NCBI GenBank assembly: GCA_016748015.1
Contig: JAAOMT010000494.1
Coordinates: 273,156 to 337,155 of the forward strand
Reading direction: 5' to 3'
Source: Geosiphon pyriformis
Taxonomy: Eukaryota > Glomeromycota > Glomeromycetes > Archaeosporales > Geosiphonaceae
Length of the DNA stretch: 64,000 bases
A program made the translations under genes and the position numbers. The notes under the pieces were generated by a model. That model worked only from the letters and a program-made list of their open reading frames with translations, was not told the origin of the DNA and ran no database searches. Position 1 is the stretch's first letter. Each line of letters begins with the position of its first letter. Below are positions 36,631 through 49,119 of this stretch, in pieces.

Positions 36631-38847
36631 AAATTAGTCTATATATTAGTCAAAAAAATAAAAATAATTAAGGTTGCGACTCTTAAAAAAAAGCAGATCT
36701 AAAACTATTGAATATTTGGGACCAATCAAAACTAAAAAACTTTTTAATGAAATCAAAATTGACTTCTATAGACCATTTCTAATCACAATAAAACCTGGTA
36801 TACTTTTTTTCCTGTAAATTAATTAATTATCCCAAAGCCAAGACCGTTAAAAGAGTTGATACTCAATCAATTACTAATTTTGTTTACAAAAATTTGATTT
36901 ATAACCATAAATGTTACAAATTTTTTTTAACATGTCGCCCTGCCAATTATATTTGTTGTTGCCATTTACTTATAACAAACAAAAATTTTAAAAAAAGCCT
37001 ATAAATTAATGAAAACTTTGAAAAATAAAATAAAAATTAACATTTATTATGTAAAACACTTTGAAACCATAAAAATATATTAAAGGTGACAATCCACTTT
37101 TCAAAAATTTAATTGTTTACAAAATTGGAAACAAAAATCTTATTATATTACACATAGAAAGAAATAAAAAAATTCTTTCAAGATAGAAATATTCTATATT
37201 CATCAAGTATTACAAAATTAATTTTAAAAATGATAATTTTTTAAAATTGTATTATAAACTATAATTATTATAATTAAAATCATTTTTTGTATCTTTTGAC
37301 TTATCACTTTGAAATTTAAAACCAATTATAATAAATAAATATTATTTTTATTTTAAATTTTTATTACAAAAACTCAAAAAGAAATATATAAAAAATGGTT
37401 TGTTTTTTATTTCTCGTCTTTTTACATTATAAAAATTTTTGAAATTTTTTTTTAACACTTTAAATATTACTCAAAATACTTTAATAATTAAATTCTAATT
37501 TTTAACAATTTCGCAATTCACTATATATTAAAAATCTTTTAAACAACATTGTTTTTAATTCTATAATTTAAAAACTTTAAAAATAGTGTTTGAACTATTT
37601 TTAATTATTAAAAAATCAACGATAATAAAAATATCTTAACAAATGGAAATTATTTTCAACTTCTATTAGTATGATAAATAATAGAAATTTTGAATCAAAA
37701 AACTCAAGATTGAAAACAAATATTTGTTAATTAGAAGAAAAATATCTATATTAATTTGAAATATTATTGGAAAAAACAATCAGATACACCATTTTAAAGT
37801 AACTTGTAAACTTTATACTCCATTTTAGAACTTTATATTATTTTATTGAATTAAACCATAAATTTAATTCATTAAAATTAAAAATTTTTGATTTTTAAGA
37901 CTCTTATCAACAAATTACAAAAGGTGTTATTCAATATTATTTGAAAATGATTTTCAGTTTCAATTTTGTATAAATAATCACAAGTTTCATTATTGCACAT
38001 ATGAAAATTTTAAATAAATACATAAATAAATAATGGAGTAATATATATAAAAACTGTTTTAATAGTATTAATATTAGTTTTTATCTTTTCTTAAAAAATA
38101 GTTGGTTTTATATTAATAATTTCATGTATTTATTTTAATATTATTTTAATTCTGCTCAAACCACGTATAAATCGTATTTTGAAATCGAGAAAACAAATAA
38201 AATAATAGAAAAAAATCTTTATTTATATTTATTTAAGTAAAATTTAACCATTTTACTAAAATTTTTACAAAACCAATAGTATTAAAATCTCAATAATACT
38301 ATTTAAAATTTGTTAAAAATAGTACTATTCAAAACTGTGTAAAAAATAGTTAATAAATAATTTAAGAGTTTTAACATTTGAAATAAATGTAATTTATAAG
38401 AACAATTTTTTTTGCCCAAGTCATATTCAAAAAAAAACTAATATTACTTTTGAAATCTATTTTTTTTGTTATAAATTAGTAATTCCAAAGTTGACTAGCT
38501 ACTAACTTTGTTGAATTTAATTTAGTTGTCTAATTTTTGAAACCCAAAATGAATTCACTCATAATTATTTCACAAAATAACTTATAATCTTGGACAAATG
38601 CATATAATACTCTCAAAATTACACTTGAATTACATTAGAATTGGTTGATTTAGAAACAGCCTAATAATTGGACTTTTATGAACCATGATTGAAATTGTTT
38701 ATGTTCAATTTGACAAAAAAATAAAACTAAGAAATTGTTTTTTATTTCCAAATTTTAAAGTACTCATGGGTACTTTAGAATTTTCAAAGCCAGGTTTTTG
38801 TGAAATACCCCAGGTAGAATCCCATAATTATAATTAATTATTAAATC
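36631..38847. other. AT-rich gene-less spacer
   Basis: About 2.2 kb of A/T-rich DNA. No convincing gene or RNA. Composition becomes slightly less extreme after 38680, approaching the MITE-like element and the promoter of the kinase gene. Confidence 0.6.
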
Positions 38848-38987
38848 AAAATGGCGAATTACGGTATTGTGACGTGTAAGAATAAGACACGTGAAATAAC
38901 GCCATTTCTCACTTGAACAAATGGGATATTTTATACCCTTTTATCACAAAATATTAACTTCGCCACAATACTGTATTTCGCCATTTT
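38848..38987. mobile_element. Short palindromic MITE-like element
   Basis: Near-perfect inverted repeats bound a 140-bp segment. The left arm is AAATGGCGAATTACGGTATT (from 38848, then GTGACG). The right arm, read on the minus strand from about 38987, is AAAATGGCGAAATACAGTAT, then TGTGGCG. A third partial copy (AACGCCATTTCTCAC, near 38899) and a small ACGTGT/ACACGTG inverted pair lie inside. There is no coding capacity. It sits about 500 bp upstream of the kinase gene. The superfamily is unknown because no target duplication is evident. Confidence 0.7.
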
Positions 38988-39495
38988 ACCTCATTTTCAA
39001 AAACAATAACTAAATAAATAAAAATTTTTCAGCATTTAATTTAAATAAAAATTTCATAATCCAAAGAAGTTTCCTTGCATCCAATGGATAGATATTAAAA
39101 AAAATATTTTTTACGTTTATGTTAGAATTATTAAGTAGGAAAAAGATGAATTCTTCCTGCGGCCATCATCAAATAGAGTTTATTTCTCACCGCTTCCAGA
39201 AAATGGGTCTCATTTTAAATTGAAAATCACAATGAGAAACAAATACTGTACATTCGTTTATACATGTGGTTTCAGTACAAAGTACATTCCTTCCCAGACG
39301 ATCTCTATCCGTTTAATAATCTCAATGACAGAATCTAACATTGTGGCGTCTAAGAATTATTCAAAGCGAATATGATTTAAAAAAAATCATACGTTAAAAA
39401 TCCTTATTTATTAGCCAGGTAAACTCTTTCAAGTCCTTCTTTCACCACACAAAATTTTTATAGTTTAATAATCCCTTTGTGTTTATTTAAAAATC

Positions 39496-42408
39496 ATGCT
39501 TTCAACATCATCAATTTCAATTGAAAATGTAACTTCACATTTCGGCTGGGTTGAAGGAGCATTCATTGTCATTAAAGAAAGTTTGAACAATTTTCCAAGC
39601 GACAATTATTCAAGAATTGCTGACTTTGTTAAAAAATATTTTGAACGCAATCATAAAACACCCGAAGATTTATTCGATTACTTAAACAATAAAAGTTCAA
39701 GAAGTTCAATAGACTATATTTTGCTTGGCTTTTCTTTAGAACATGGGGTTGGAACTATTCCTAATTCAAAAAAAGCATTTTTAGAATTTCAGAAAGCAGC
39801 GAATTCAGAATTTTCTTTTGGACAATTCTTCTTAGGTCGTTGTTATGATCATGGAATTGGTACTCATCCAGATCGAGGAAAAGCATTTGAATTCTATTCA
39901 AAAGCAGCCGAGATGGGAAATACCCTTGCACAAAACACTCTTGGATGGTTTTATCTAAATGGATTAGAAACAGCGAAAAATGTGGAAAAAGCATTTAAAC
40001 TCTATTCAAAAGCAGCAGAGTTGGGAGATACAATGGGACAGAACAATCTTGGATGGTGTTATCAAAATGGATGGGGAGCAACGAAAAATCCAGAAAAAGC
40101 GTTTGAACTCTATTCAAAAGCAGCAGAGGCGGGAAATATTCTTGCACAAAACAGTCTTGGATGGTGTTATCAAAATGGATTAGGAACAACGAAAAATCTG
40201 GAAAAAGCATTTGAATTTTATTCAAAAGCAGCAGAGGCGGGAAATATCCTTGCACAAAACAGTCTTGGATGGTGTTATCAAAATGGATTAGGAACAACGA
40301 AAAATCTGGAAAAAGCATTTGAACTTTATTCAAAAGCAGCAGAGGTGGGAAATACAAATGCACAAAACAACCTTGGATGGTGTTATCAAAATGGATTAGG
40401 AACAACGAAAAATGTGGCGAAAGCATTTGAATTCTATTCAAAAGCAGTAGAGGGGGGAAGTTTAATTGCACAAATAAATCTTGAACATTGTTATCATGGT
40501 GGAAATCCATGTTCAAAAAACAATCTTGAAACGTGTTATCGAAATAGATGGGGAACTATGGAAGACCTGGAAAAATCATTTAAACTCTATTCAAAAACAA
40601 CGGAGGCGGGAAATCCAAGTACACAATATAATCTTGGATGGTGCTATCAAAATGGATGGGGAACAACAAAAAACCTAGCAAAGGCATATGAACTCTATTT
40701 AAAAGCAGAGGGAAATAAATTAAGTTATCAAAGTGATTTTCCTGATTTGAATGGCCATAATCTCACTTTAAAGAATCAGGATAACCTGGAGCGTTTTATT
40801 TTGCAATTCCAAAGTCGAGGTTTTAAAGGTCAAGGTAATCCCAAAGGAGAATTTTTAGATTCTGAAGCTTTCTTTGATCAGCTGTCAGACGAATTCAAGT
40901 GTTATAAATGTGGTAACTTGGGTGTAATCATTAGTGGATCTCCTATATGTCCATTTTGCGATACTAATAAAAGTGATGATATCTTTGAAGCGGGGTTACC
41001 GAAATGTCCAGAATGCTATAGCACATTAAAAGATCCACTTTGGTGTAAATTTTGTGAATATTCACGATTTTCAAAGAGTTGGGGAATATGGAGTAGTGGA
41101 AATGATAATATTGATCAGTATATAGCAAAAACACAGGAAATTTCTGAAAGCTGCAGAGGCTGCCTGGAATGGATTTCTCCTGACGAGATTACATTTTTAG
41201 AGAAAGTGGGAATGGGAGGGTTTGGTATTGTTAAAAAAGGTAGATTGGAGAGAGGCAAAATTCTATTTTGGGACGAGAAAAATCAAAAGCATGAACGAAG
41301 CGGGGTTACGAAAGTTGCTTTGAAATTTCTCAGAAGCAGTCAAAATATAAAATATATTAATTCAGATGAGGTACTTCCTTTCAAGAAATCTATGTGATTT
41401 TTATTATTCTAATTTCTTTTTCTAACATTAGAAAACATTTTGAAATAGTTTATTGCACATCTTAAAAGTGCCTCTTGCAAATACATCCTTGAATGCTATG
41501 GAATAACCAAAGATGTTACAACCGATGAATTTATTATGGTTTTACCATTTGCGGAACATGGGGACCTTAAAGCTTTTCTCAGGATGAACGAAAACCCTCT
41601 TACTTGGAAAATGGTTCTTTGTATTCTTTTTCAAATCGTTGGTGGCCTAAGGTTTATACATGAATCAGAACTAGTGCATGGAGACTTACATCCTGGCAAT
41701 ATCCTTGTTTTGAAATCAAACCCCTTAAAAGTTGTCATTGCTGACCTAGGATTCTGTCGTCCTGCCAATTACTCTCCACAATCTGGGGAGATTTATGGCG
41801 TTGTCCAATACCTAGCGCCCGAAGTTTTTACTTTATCGTGTCATACCAAATACAGCGACATTTACAGTTTTGCTATCATTTCTTGGGAAATTATTTCAGG
41901 AGAAAGACCTTGGAATGATATTAAAGATTCTATGCATGATGTAATTTCTGGAAAGCGCCCCACAATTGAAAAGCATACACCTCAATGCATTCAAGAAATG
42001 ATCCAAAAAAATTGGCGTAAGGATCTGGATTGTCGTGATACTGCAGAACAACTTCAACAAAGAATTATTGCTGCTCGCGGTAAATGTAACTTAAATGAAT
42101 CTATCTCTAAAAAAAGAAGTGTTGCCTGTGATATGATAAGTTATAAAAGTCGATTAATCTTAGGAAGTCAATCAATGTCAAAGCCTATATATGGTAAGTT
42201 TTTTTATTTAGTATTATTTTAATAGGTAAAGAACTTGTTTTGATTAAACGCCTTTTTTTCAGATTTGGAATATCCCAATAGCTCAAGTTATCTATTTAAC
42301 TACTCAAGCTCTAATAAAGTTTACTTTGATTCCTCTAAGTGTGAGGTTAAGTGTCTCCTTATCAATGATGCTGGAACTGTTGATAATATGCTAGAAAAAA
42401 CTAATTAG
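39496..42408 (+). CDS. Sel1-repeat / zinc-ribbon / protein kinase fusion
   Basis: Three exons (39496-41370, 41449-42193, 42263-42408), 921 residues. Residues about 70-420 hold about nine Sel1-like repeats of 36 residues (core LGWCYQNGLGTTKN, KAFELYSKAAE), a TPR-like scaffold for partner binding. Two zinc-ribbon-like cysteine pairs follow: CYKC...CPFC (about 468-490) and CPEC...CKFC (about 503-520). The kinase domain has the glycine loop GMGGFG (572-577), VALK (Lys610), HGDLHPGN (Asp704, Asn709), DLG (724-726) and APE (748-750). The HRD arginine is Gly, so it is a non-RD kinase, and DFG is DLG; the catalytic Lys and both Asp are kept, so activity is plausible. This architecture is typical of the huge Glomeromycotina kinase expansions. 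Substrate and pathway are unknown. Introns 2 and 1 are GT-AG and join in frame. Confidence 0.9.
40135..40350 (+). repeat. Two nearly identical 108-bp Sel1 units
   Basis: Consecutive Sel1 repeat units 40135-40242 and 40243-40350 differ at about three of 108 bases, while other units in the gene are more diverged. This indicates a recent in-frame tandem duplication or gene conversion within the coding sequence. Confidence 0.9.
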
Positions 42409-45400
42409 GCTAGGAATTTCTTGATAAGCAAACTTCACTGCCTTTTCTACGTTCCGACTTCTAGAATAGTAATTTATATTTTAAATTATTCGAATTTTTA
42501 AATTCATTCAGCATTAAATAAAATTCTTAATTCTTACCTTTCGGATATCTTTTGTCCTAGCGCGTTTCTACTCTGTATTCCATTTTTGATATTATTAGCG
42601 TAAATATAAGAATTAGAGTAATTTATTAAATTCATCTATCTTTTGATGTCTTTTGTTCAGGTTGTTAAACAAATTAAAGATAAGTTTTTGAATGGTTTTA
42701 TTTTTTATACTATTAAAACATTAAATAAAGAAGTACGACAAACCCAAGTTTATTTAAAAAAATGAATTTTGAAATTTAATTGATAAAACAAATACGTACG
42801 AATGTTAAAAAAGGAAAGACTAAAGTGTTTAAACGCGATAGATGTAAACTTTATATTAATGGAATTTTGCCTACGGGCATTGATCTAATCCGAGAGCCAC
42901 ATTTAATCAAGCCACGGTAAAATATTACGTAACTACATGAGAAAATGAAGAATGTAGTAATTTCCTTTAAAATTTCAGTATTTTAGAAGGGTTATACACT
43001 ATAAAAACAATCTAACTTTCGACAAAAAAAACAATAATCAAACAACACCTTTTTTAAAACTTTGTATTTTTAATCAGTTAGTCAATTATTTAGTTAGTTA
43101 GTTATGTGTTTCAAGTACATGTAGTAGTAATGAAAAAAAATTTCATCTGATCGGCATATTTTAAAAAGAAATATATTCCCTTGACCCTACCTAAATAACA
43201 CTGGTCAAAAGTGATTTGAATTTCAAAATTGTGTTTTTCTAAATAAGTGGGTCCCATGATAGAAAAAGAAAGTTGGCGAATAAAACTTAATTATAATCTT
43301 TTTTAATCGTTTATCCTTCGCTTTCTTGTTTCAATTTCTAAAAATAATTCAGTTTAATCTAACGATATTTTATTTTTTGCTTTTTCAATATTGGTTTTAC
43401 TTTAACTTTAAATTGAAATAATAACTCAAATTAAAAAGTAAAGACTTAGTTTGTTATTTTTTTTAAAAATATAGTTACAAAAATTCTAACACTAAATACT
43501 TTTTTAACTCAACTTACTTAAATATCTATTGTTTTCAAAGCACACGTTGATTAAATTAAAATCTAACTAAAATTAGGCTATTAATACAATTGATAAAAAA
43601 ATTAAATACAAAAATGGGGACCAACTCTATTTATCTTGATTACCACCAGTGTCTTTTTAAAATATTTTTCAATATATTAAAATTAGATTTGAGATAAGGT
43701 AGTATGCTAAAAGAAAAAATAACTTACTCTTGTCTTAAATTAAAAAGAAACTTGTTACTCTTTTTTGATTGGACATCTGTATTAATAGAGAAGATTAAGT
43801 ATAAATAGATTTTTTACAAATGAAAATTCTTAAGAAAGCAAATTTACCTAAATTAAAGACTAAATTATTGCAATAATTAAGCAAACATACTGTTATGAAT
43901 TGAAGTAACAAGCTAATAGATAACAAAAAAAAACAAATATTGAATAATAAAAAAGAAAATTCAACTAAATAAATCAATTGAATTTGTATAAATTCAATAT
44001 GCAAAATCAGTTTTATAAATATTTCAATTACTGTTCTTTTAAAAAAATTAATAATTTGTAGTGTTAACAAAAATAAACAGCAGTCATAATTATATGTCTT
44101 ATATTAATGTTTTTGTAATTTAGTAATAAATATTATTTGTACTTTTTGGTAAATATTTTTATTTAATATATTTTACAAAAGCTAACAATATACAAATCAA
44201 GAAAGAAAAAAATAAAATAGTAAGAAAAAATAAAATTATTATATTAATTTTGCTAATTAATTATTGTCTAAATTGATTAGTATAAGATACTTTTCTATAA
44301 CTTTGGAAAGTTTTACTTTTATACTTTCAAAAAAAATCAATAATCAAATTATTAATTACACTAATAATTATATTAACAATTAATTTTTAAAATAAAGTAA
44401 CTATTATAAATAATATAAATAATTAATACTTATAATTAAGTTAATAATTATATTAACAATTAATTTTTAAAATAAATTAGCTATTATAAATAATATAAAT
44501 AATTAATACTTATAATTAAGTTAATAATTATATTAATTAATTTTTAAAATAAATTAGCTATTATAAATAATATCAATAATTAATACTTATAATTAATTAT
44601 AATTAAACAATTAATAGTAGTATTTTAAAAAATTAAGTTTAATAAGTATTTAATAATATTATTAGATATTATTTAACAAATTTTTTTTAATAAAATAAAA
44701 CTTTAATATTAAAATTACTAACTTATATAACTATTATTATAATCAGTAATTAAGTATTTTTAATATTAAAATTAAAAAAAAAACATATTAAAATATTATT
44801 TAATTAATAATTAAATATATTAACAATAAAACTACTGGTTTAAATAATTATTTGAATTTAATTATTTATTATTATAATTAGTAATTAAGTATATTTTTAT
44901 AATACTATTTAAACATAATATTATAAGCAAAAATAATATAAATTAAACTTTGTATTAAATACTAATTTAAAACTAATTAATAAAATACTTATTTTTTTTG
45001 GCTTTAAAATTAAAAATTAAAGTTTTAAAAAAAGAAAAAAGTTTGTTTAGTTAAATTTTTTATATTAAATTAAAATTTATTTATATATTTTTAATAATTT
45101 TTATTAACAATAAAACTTTATTAATTATTTTAAACTTTTTATTAATTATATTAATTACTTTTAAAAAAATATTACTAATTATGTTAATTATTTTTAAAAA
45201 AAAAACAAAAAAACACACTGTTAAGAAAACAAAAAACATATTTTTATTATATTATAAAATAATATAATTAGAAAAAGCAAGATTTAATATTAAAATATTT
45301 ATAAAATTTTATTAAATTATTAATAAAATTAAAGTAATAAAAATTAAATAATTTGAATATAAAACCAAAATAATTAATAAATTATTATAATTAACAATAG

Positions 45401-47185
45401 TTAATAAATGAATATAAAATTACATAATAATAATAAAAATTATAATATTAATAATACAAAATAATACAAAATATTATACTAATATTATATTTTATTTTAT
45501 AAGTTATTTTTTTTTATTATACGTTTTATAAGTATAATTATATAAGTTATTAATAATTAGTAAATTTTTAAAAATTAAAAAAATTAAATAGTATTTTATT
45601 TATATCTAATTTATATATTAATTTTATTATAGAAAAAATTTATGTATTATTAAAAATAATAAAAAAACAAAAATTTAAAATACAAACAAACCAAAAAAAA
45701 AGGTTATTAAATATTAAAATAATATTATTATTAGAAAACAATATAATAATTCTATTTTAAATTTAATAATATAAAAACAACACAATATTTTAATAAAAAA
45801 ATAAAAAACGAAATAACTAATAAAAATAATCTTAAGCTTTTTAAAATTTTACATAATATTTTTGTTAAGCTTTGCAAAAAAGTTAAAATAGCATAACAAA
45901 ATTATAAACAGTTAATTATATGCATGAAAATATAAAAAAAAATTTCAAGTTAATTATTAAATTATTTGTTTTTATTGTTAAAACTTGATAATTTTTTAAG
46001 ATTTGTTTTAATGTTTATGTTGTTTGACAATTTTGGTAAAAATATTACACATATTATAAAAACAATTTGTATAAAATTTTAATTTTTAAAACTTATTACA
46101 ACTCTAAAATTTACATTTTTTCTTGGTATTTTTTATAGTTATAATTTAACCAAAATTTGAGTTTTTTTATTTATTATATGTTCAAAAAACCATAAAACCA
46201 ATTTAATTTGTTTGTTAAAAGTAAAAAAAATTAGCATAATATGGAAAAAAACAATAAAACAATAACTATTTACAAGTTTTATCACATTTAAGAAAAATAG
46301 CACAAACAAATTCACAAAACAGTAAAAAATCAAGAAAATACTGTGAATGTAAAGCATTTTGAATAGAACATTGCTGTTATAATACATGAAAATTATAATG
46401 GAAATTGTTTATTATGTTTGGTTCTGTTTATTTTATATTTTATTAATTTCTTAACTCTTTTTATCTTGTGTATCTTGTCTTTACTATTTTTTTGTATAAA
46501 TTATGAATCTTTTTCTAATAAATCTGACTCTTTTATTTTTAATTTTAATAACAAAAAGAATCTCGTCTTGGCAAAAATTGTTTATAGTACAAGTAAATAT
46601 CAAATTGTATGTTTTTACAATGATGGGTGATAATTATAACATAAAAGAATATGCTGAGATTAGTGGAACAACTTCAAGACTCAAATCTTTGATACTGGTG
46701 CCACTTTATGTTTCAGCTTGACAAATTAAAAGTATTTCATGTTATTGAATAAGAACTATTTTTTTGATTAAGCTTCAGATCTGTCGAGGCTTACATCGTT
46801 ATCATATATGATGTAAAAATAGGGACGTTCATTAAAAGATGCAGGCACGGCTGAAATATAATTATTTTATAATTCACAATATATCATTCCATAATCTAAT
46901 TTAGTATTACTGAAAGTTTACAATGGTAACCTTGATCAAATCTTCTTTTTTGAACGAAAGATAATCCATAGAGCACACCTTAAAATCTCGTTCTGACAGA
47001 AGGATTGTGCATTTCGTGAATCCATCTTTGGAGATGAGATACAAAAAAGAAAATAAAACAAAGTGGGACGCACGGTTGTCTTGCCAATTTTTTTGCCAAC
47101 TGTGTATGATAAATCTCTATTTATTTGAATCAAATTCTGTTTATTAACAGCTACATTTATCTAACTTAATTTCCTATCAATTATA
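42409..47185. other. AT-rich region with coding-like scraps
   Basis: About 4.8 kb between the kinase and the GPI protein gene. It is mostly A/T. Three patches look less random. The first is a plus-strand frame at 42779-42916 ending in GILPTGIDLIREPHLIKP before a GTAAAA donor-like site. The second is a less AT-rich stretch at 46620-46740. The third is minus-strand coding-like words at 46797-47130, including KDGFTKCTILLSERDFK, which do not splice into one frame and may be exon remnants. None can be assigned. An 80-bp tandem repeat is at 44361-44596. Confidence 0.45.
44361..44596. repeat. 80-bp AT-rich tandem repeat, three units
   Basis: Units start at about 44361, 44441 and 44521. Each contains TTAATAATTATATTAACAAT, then AATTTTTAAAATAAATTAGC and TATTATAAATAATATAAATA. 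Unit 3 lacks a few bases. Non-coding. Confidence 0.85.
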
Positions 47186-47665
47186 TTAAAATTTAAAAAA
47201 TTCTAGAGCGAAAAACAGCCCAATGATCGCGAAAACATGACTAAAGTTTCCAACATTTAAAGCCAAGGCAGTTGCAGCTGAAGCTGTAGTTTTAGTTGAA
47301 CTAGAACTCGAAGCTGAAGTAGTTTGGTTTCCATTTCCTTTGGATTCAGTGGATGATGCATCAGTCGTAACGCCATCTGTCGTTTTATTCGACGAATCAG
47401 TGGATGATGTAGTTGAAACAGAAATGGACGTGTTTGGTACAAGAGTCGATAGGGTTGGGGTTGATCTGTTTATATGGTAAACATTAAATTTGAAAATTAA
47501 AAGTTTTGCTTAAAATTGGGGATCATAGTTCAAATTTGAATACTTACGTAGTGTTGGAATTAGTTTTTGTATCTGTCGAATTATTTTTAGAATTCTCATT
47601 TGTTGTGGCATTTGTTGATTTGGTTGAGTTTGGGAGTCCGGTCGAGAGGCTTTGAGTAGTAGTAC

Positions 47666-47697
<32 letters not shown>

Positions 47698-48227
47698 CTA
47701 GTAGTAGGAGTAGTACTATTATTACTTACACTGTCACTAGAGAACATTGGAAGAGATTTTGAGTTTTAATTCAAAACCAAGAACGTCATGAGTATTTTGA
47801 ATATTGAATTTGAGTCTAAAAGAGAGTAATCGAGAAGGAAACGCCAACGTTAAGAAAAGAAGAAACTGAAAAAATGGAATTTACGATAATGAAGGAAAAG
47901 GATTAATTTGAGTTGTAAATGGGATTCCCGTTATGATTGAGGAGCTTAACGGAATGCCCCCCACGGGTGGAAATATCCTTGTGTGACGATGGAAGAAAAA
48001 AAGAAAGGGAAGACGCGAATACGAAATATATTTTTTATTTTAAGAGTTAAACGAGAAAAATAATATCGTTCAAAATATAAAATTTATCAAAGTAATTTAA
48101 TTTCAATGGATTTGAATTAGTTAGCTCGATTGTTACAATACCTTGGCGTTTGAGCAAATGAGTTTTTAAAGGCGGCGAAAGCGAAGAAAGTGAGAAACGT
48201 CAAGAAAAAAAGATTCAAACGAGCCAT
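47186..48227 (-). CDS. Secreted Ser/Thr-rich GPI-anchored wall protein
   Basis: Minus-strand model with exons 48142-48227, 47548-47736 and 47186-47465, 184 residues, all GT-AG with matching phases. Exon 1 encodes a signal peptide (MARLNLFFLTFLTFFAFAAF), with cleavage likely after NSFA. The mature part is almost only Ser, Thr and Asn, including a poly-Thr run from an ACT/AGT trinucleotide repeat (about 47655-47715). It is a natural substrate for O-mannosylation and has several Asn-x-Ser/Thr sites. The C-terminus (NVGNFSHVFAIIGLFFALEF) is a hydrophobic tail preceded by small residues, the pattern of a GPI-attachment signal. Role inferred: a mucin-like cell-wall or surface protein. No enzymatic domain. 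Intron 1 is long (about 405 nt). A TATA-like stretch lies at 48320-48333. Confidence 0.75.
47655..47715. repeat. Trinucleotide (AGT/ACT) repeat in a coding exon
   Basis: About 60 bases of GTAGTAGTACTAGTAGTAGT-type repeat. Read on the minus strand it encodes the poly-Thr stretch with Ser breaks of the GPI protein. Such arrays change length easily, so strains may differ in mucin stalk length. Confidence 0.9.
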
Positions 48228-48319
48228 ATTGTGAATTTAGAGATTTTAGATATATTTGTAAAGTTTTCAATTAATCGTGTTTAGATGACATTCACGAAAA
48301 AAAAGCAAATTCCACCTGT

Positions 48320-48333
48320 CTATATATATATAC
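48320..48333 (-). promoter_or_regulatory. TATA-like box of the GPI protein gene
   Basis: Minus strand reads GTATATATATATAGACAGG about 90 bp upstream of the ATG at 48227. The placement fits a core promoter, but AT-rich DNA makes such strings common. Confidence 0.4.
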
Positions 48334-49087
48334 AAAAAAAACAATTATTTGAAGTTTTTTTTGGTTCCCTTGTTAAACAAGTAATCTTTTGACTGTTTTA
48401 CCAATGTCGTTTCATTTTAATCATTGAATTACATTTTACATATCCACTTATGTGAAATAAATCCTCATTCATACACACAGTTGTTTTGCCAGTTCTCTCC
48501 TAAATCTGCAGGAATGTGTGTTACTTTTCATTATGAATGGTTACCTTGGCTTGGCTTGGCTTCTAAAAGTTCTATAAGCAGGGGGCATGTCGTTGACTAA
48601 ATGCTATTGAAACATCATGGGAAAAAAAGGCATAAAATCAAGGTAGAATGTTGCATAAAATGTCTTTGTTATTATCATGCCCCCATGAATTACGCCTGGG
48701 TACCATTGTAAAAATCAAGAATTAATAGCTGGGATAATATATCGAGTACATCAAAGAAAAATATATTCTTTCTTCTTATGAGACCCTGGCATCAATAACA
48801 CTTCAAGTTTTTCTCTTTAGAATTTATTACCTTATCCAAGAGTTCTAAAAAGAATTTTCAGTTTACTATTGATAGTTTCGATTTTTTTCTAAATATATTC
48901 TCCCATTAAAAAAAATGATCTTTTATCTTGCTCATAATTATTTTCATAAAAACGACTTTATAACGAAAATTTAGCAATAAACTTTCTTAATTTTCTTTTA
49001 ATATTAATGCTTAAATGCTTGAAATAACAATAAAAATTCATAAATTTGTATAAATGTTTAATATATAAATTTTCTTGATTTTGTAAT

Positions 49088-49119
<32 letters not shown>

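Noticed and set aside
39995-40516. 173-codon open frame on the minus strand within the Sel1 repeats
   Set aside because: It is a mirror of the repeated Sel1 codons; its Leu/Phe repeats follow the 108-bp period of the plus-strand gene.
46797-47130. Minus-strand gene downstream of the GPI protein
   Set aside because: Coding-like words exist (KDGFTKCTILLSERDFK and VPASFNERPYFYIIY) but no GT-AG splicing joins them in one frame; noted only as possible remnants.
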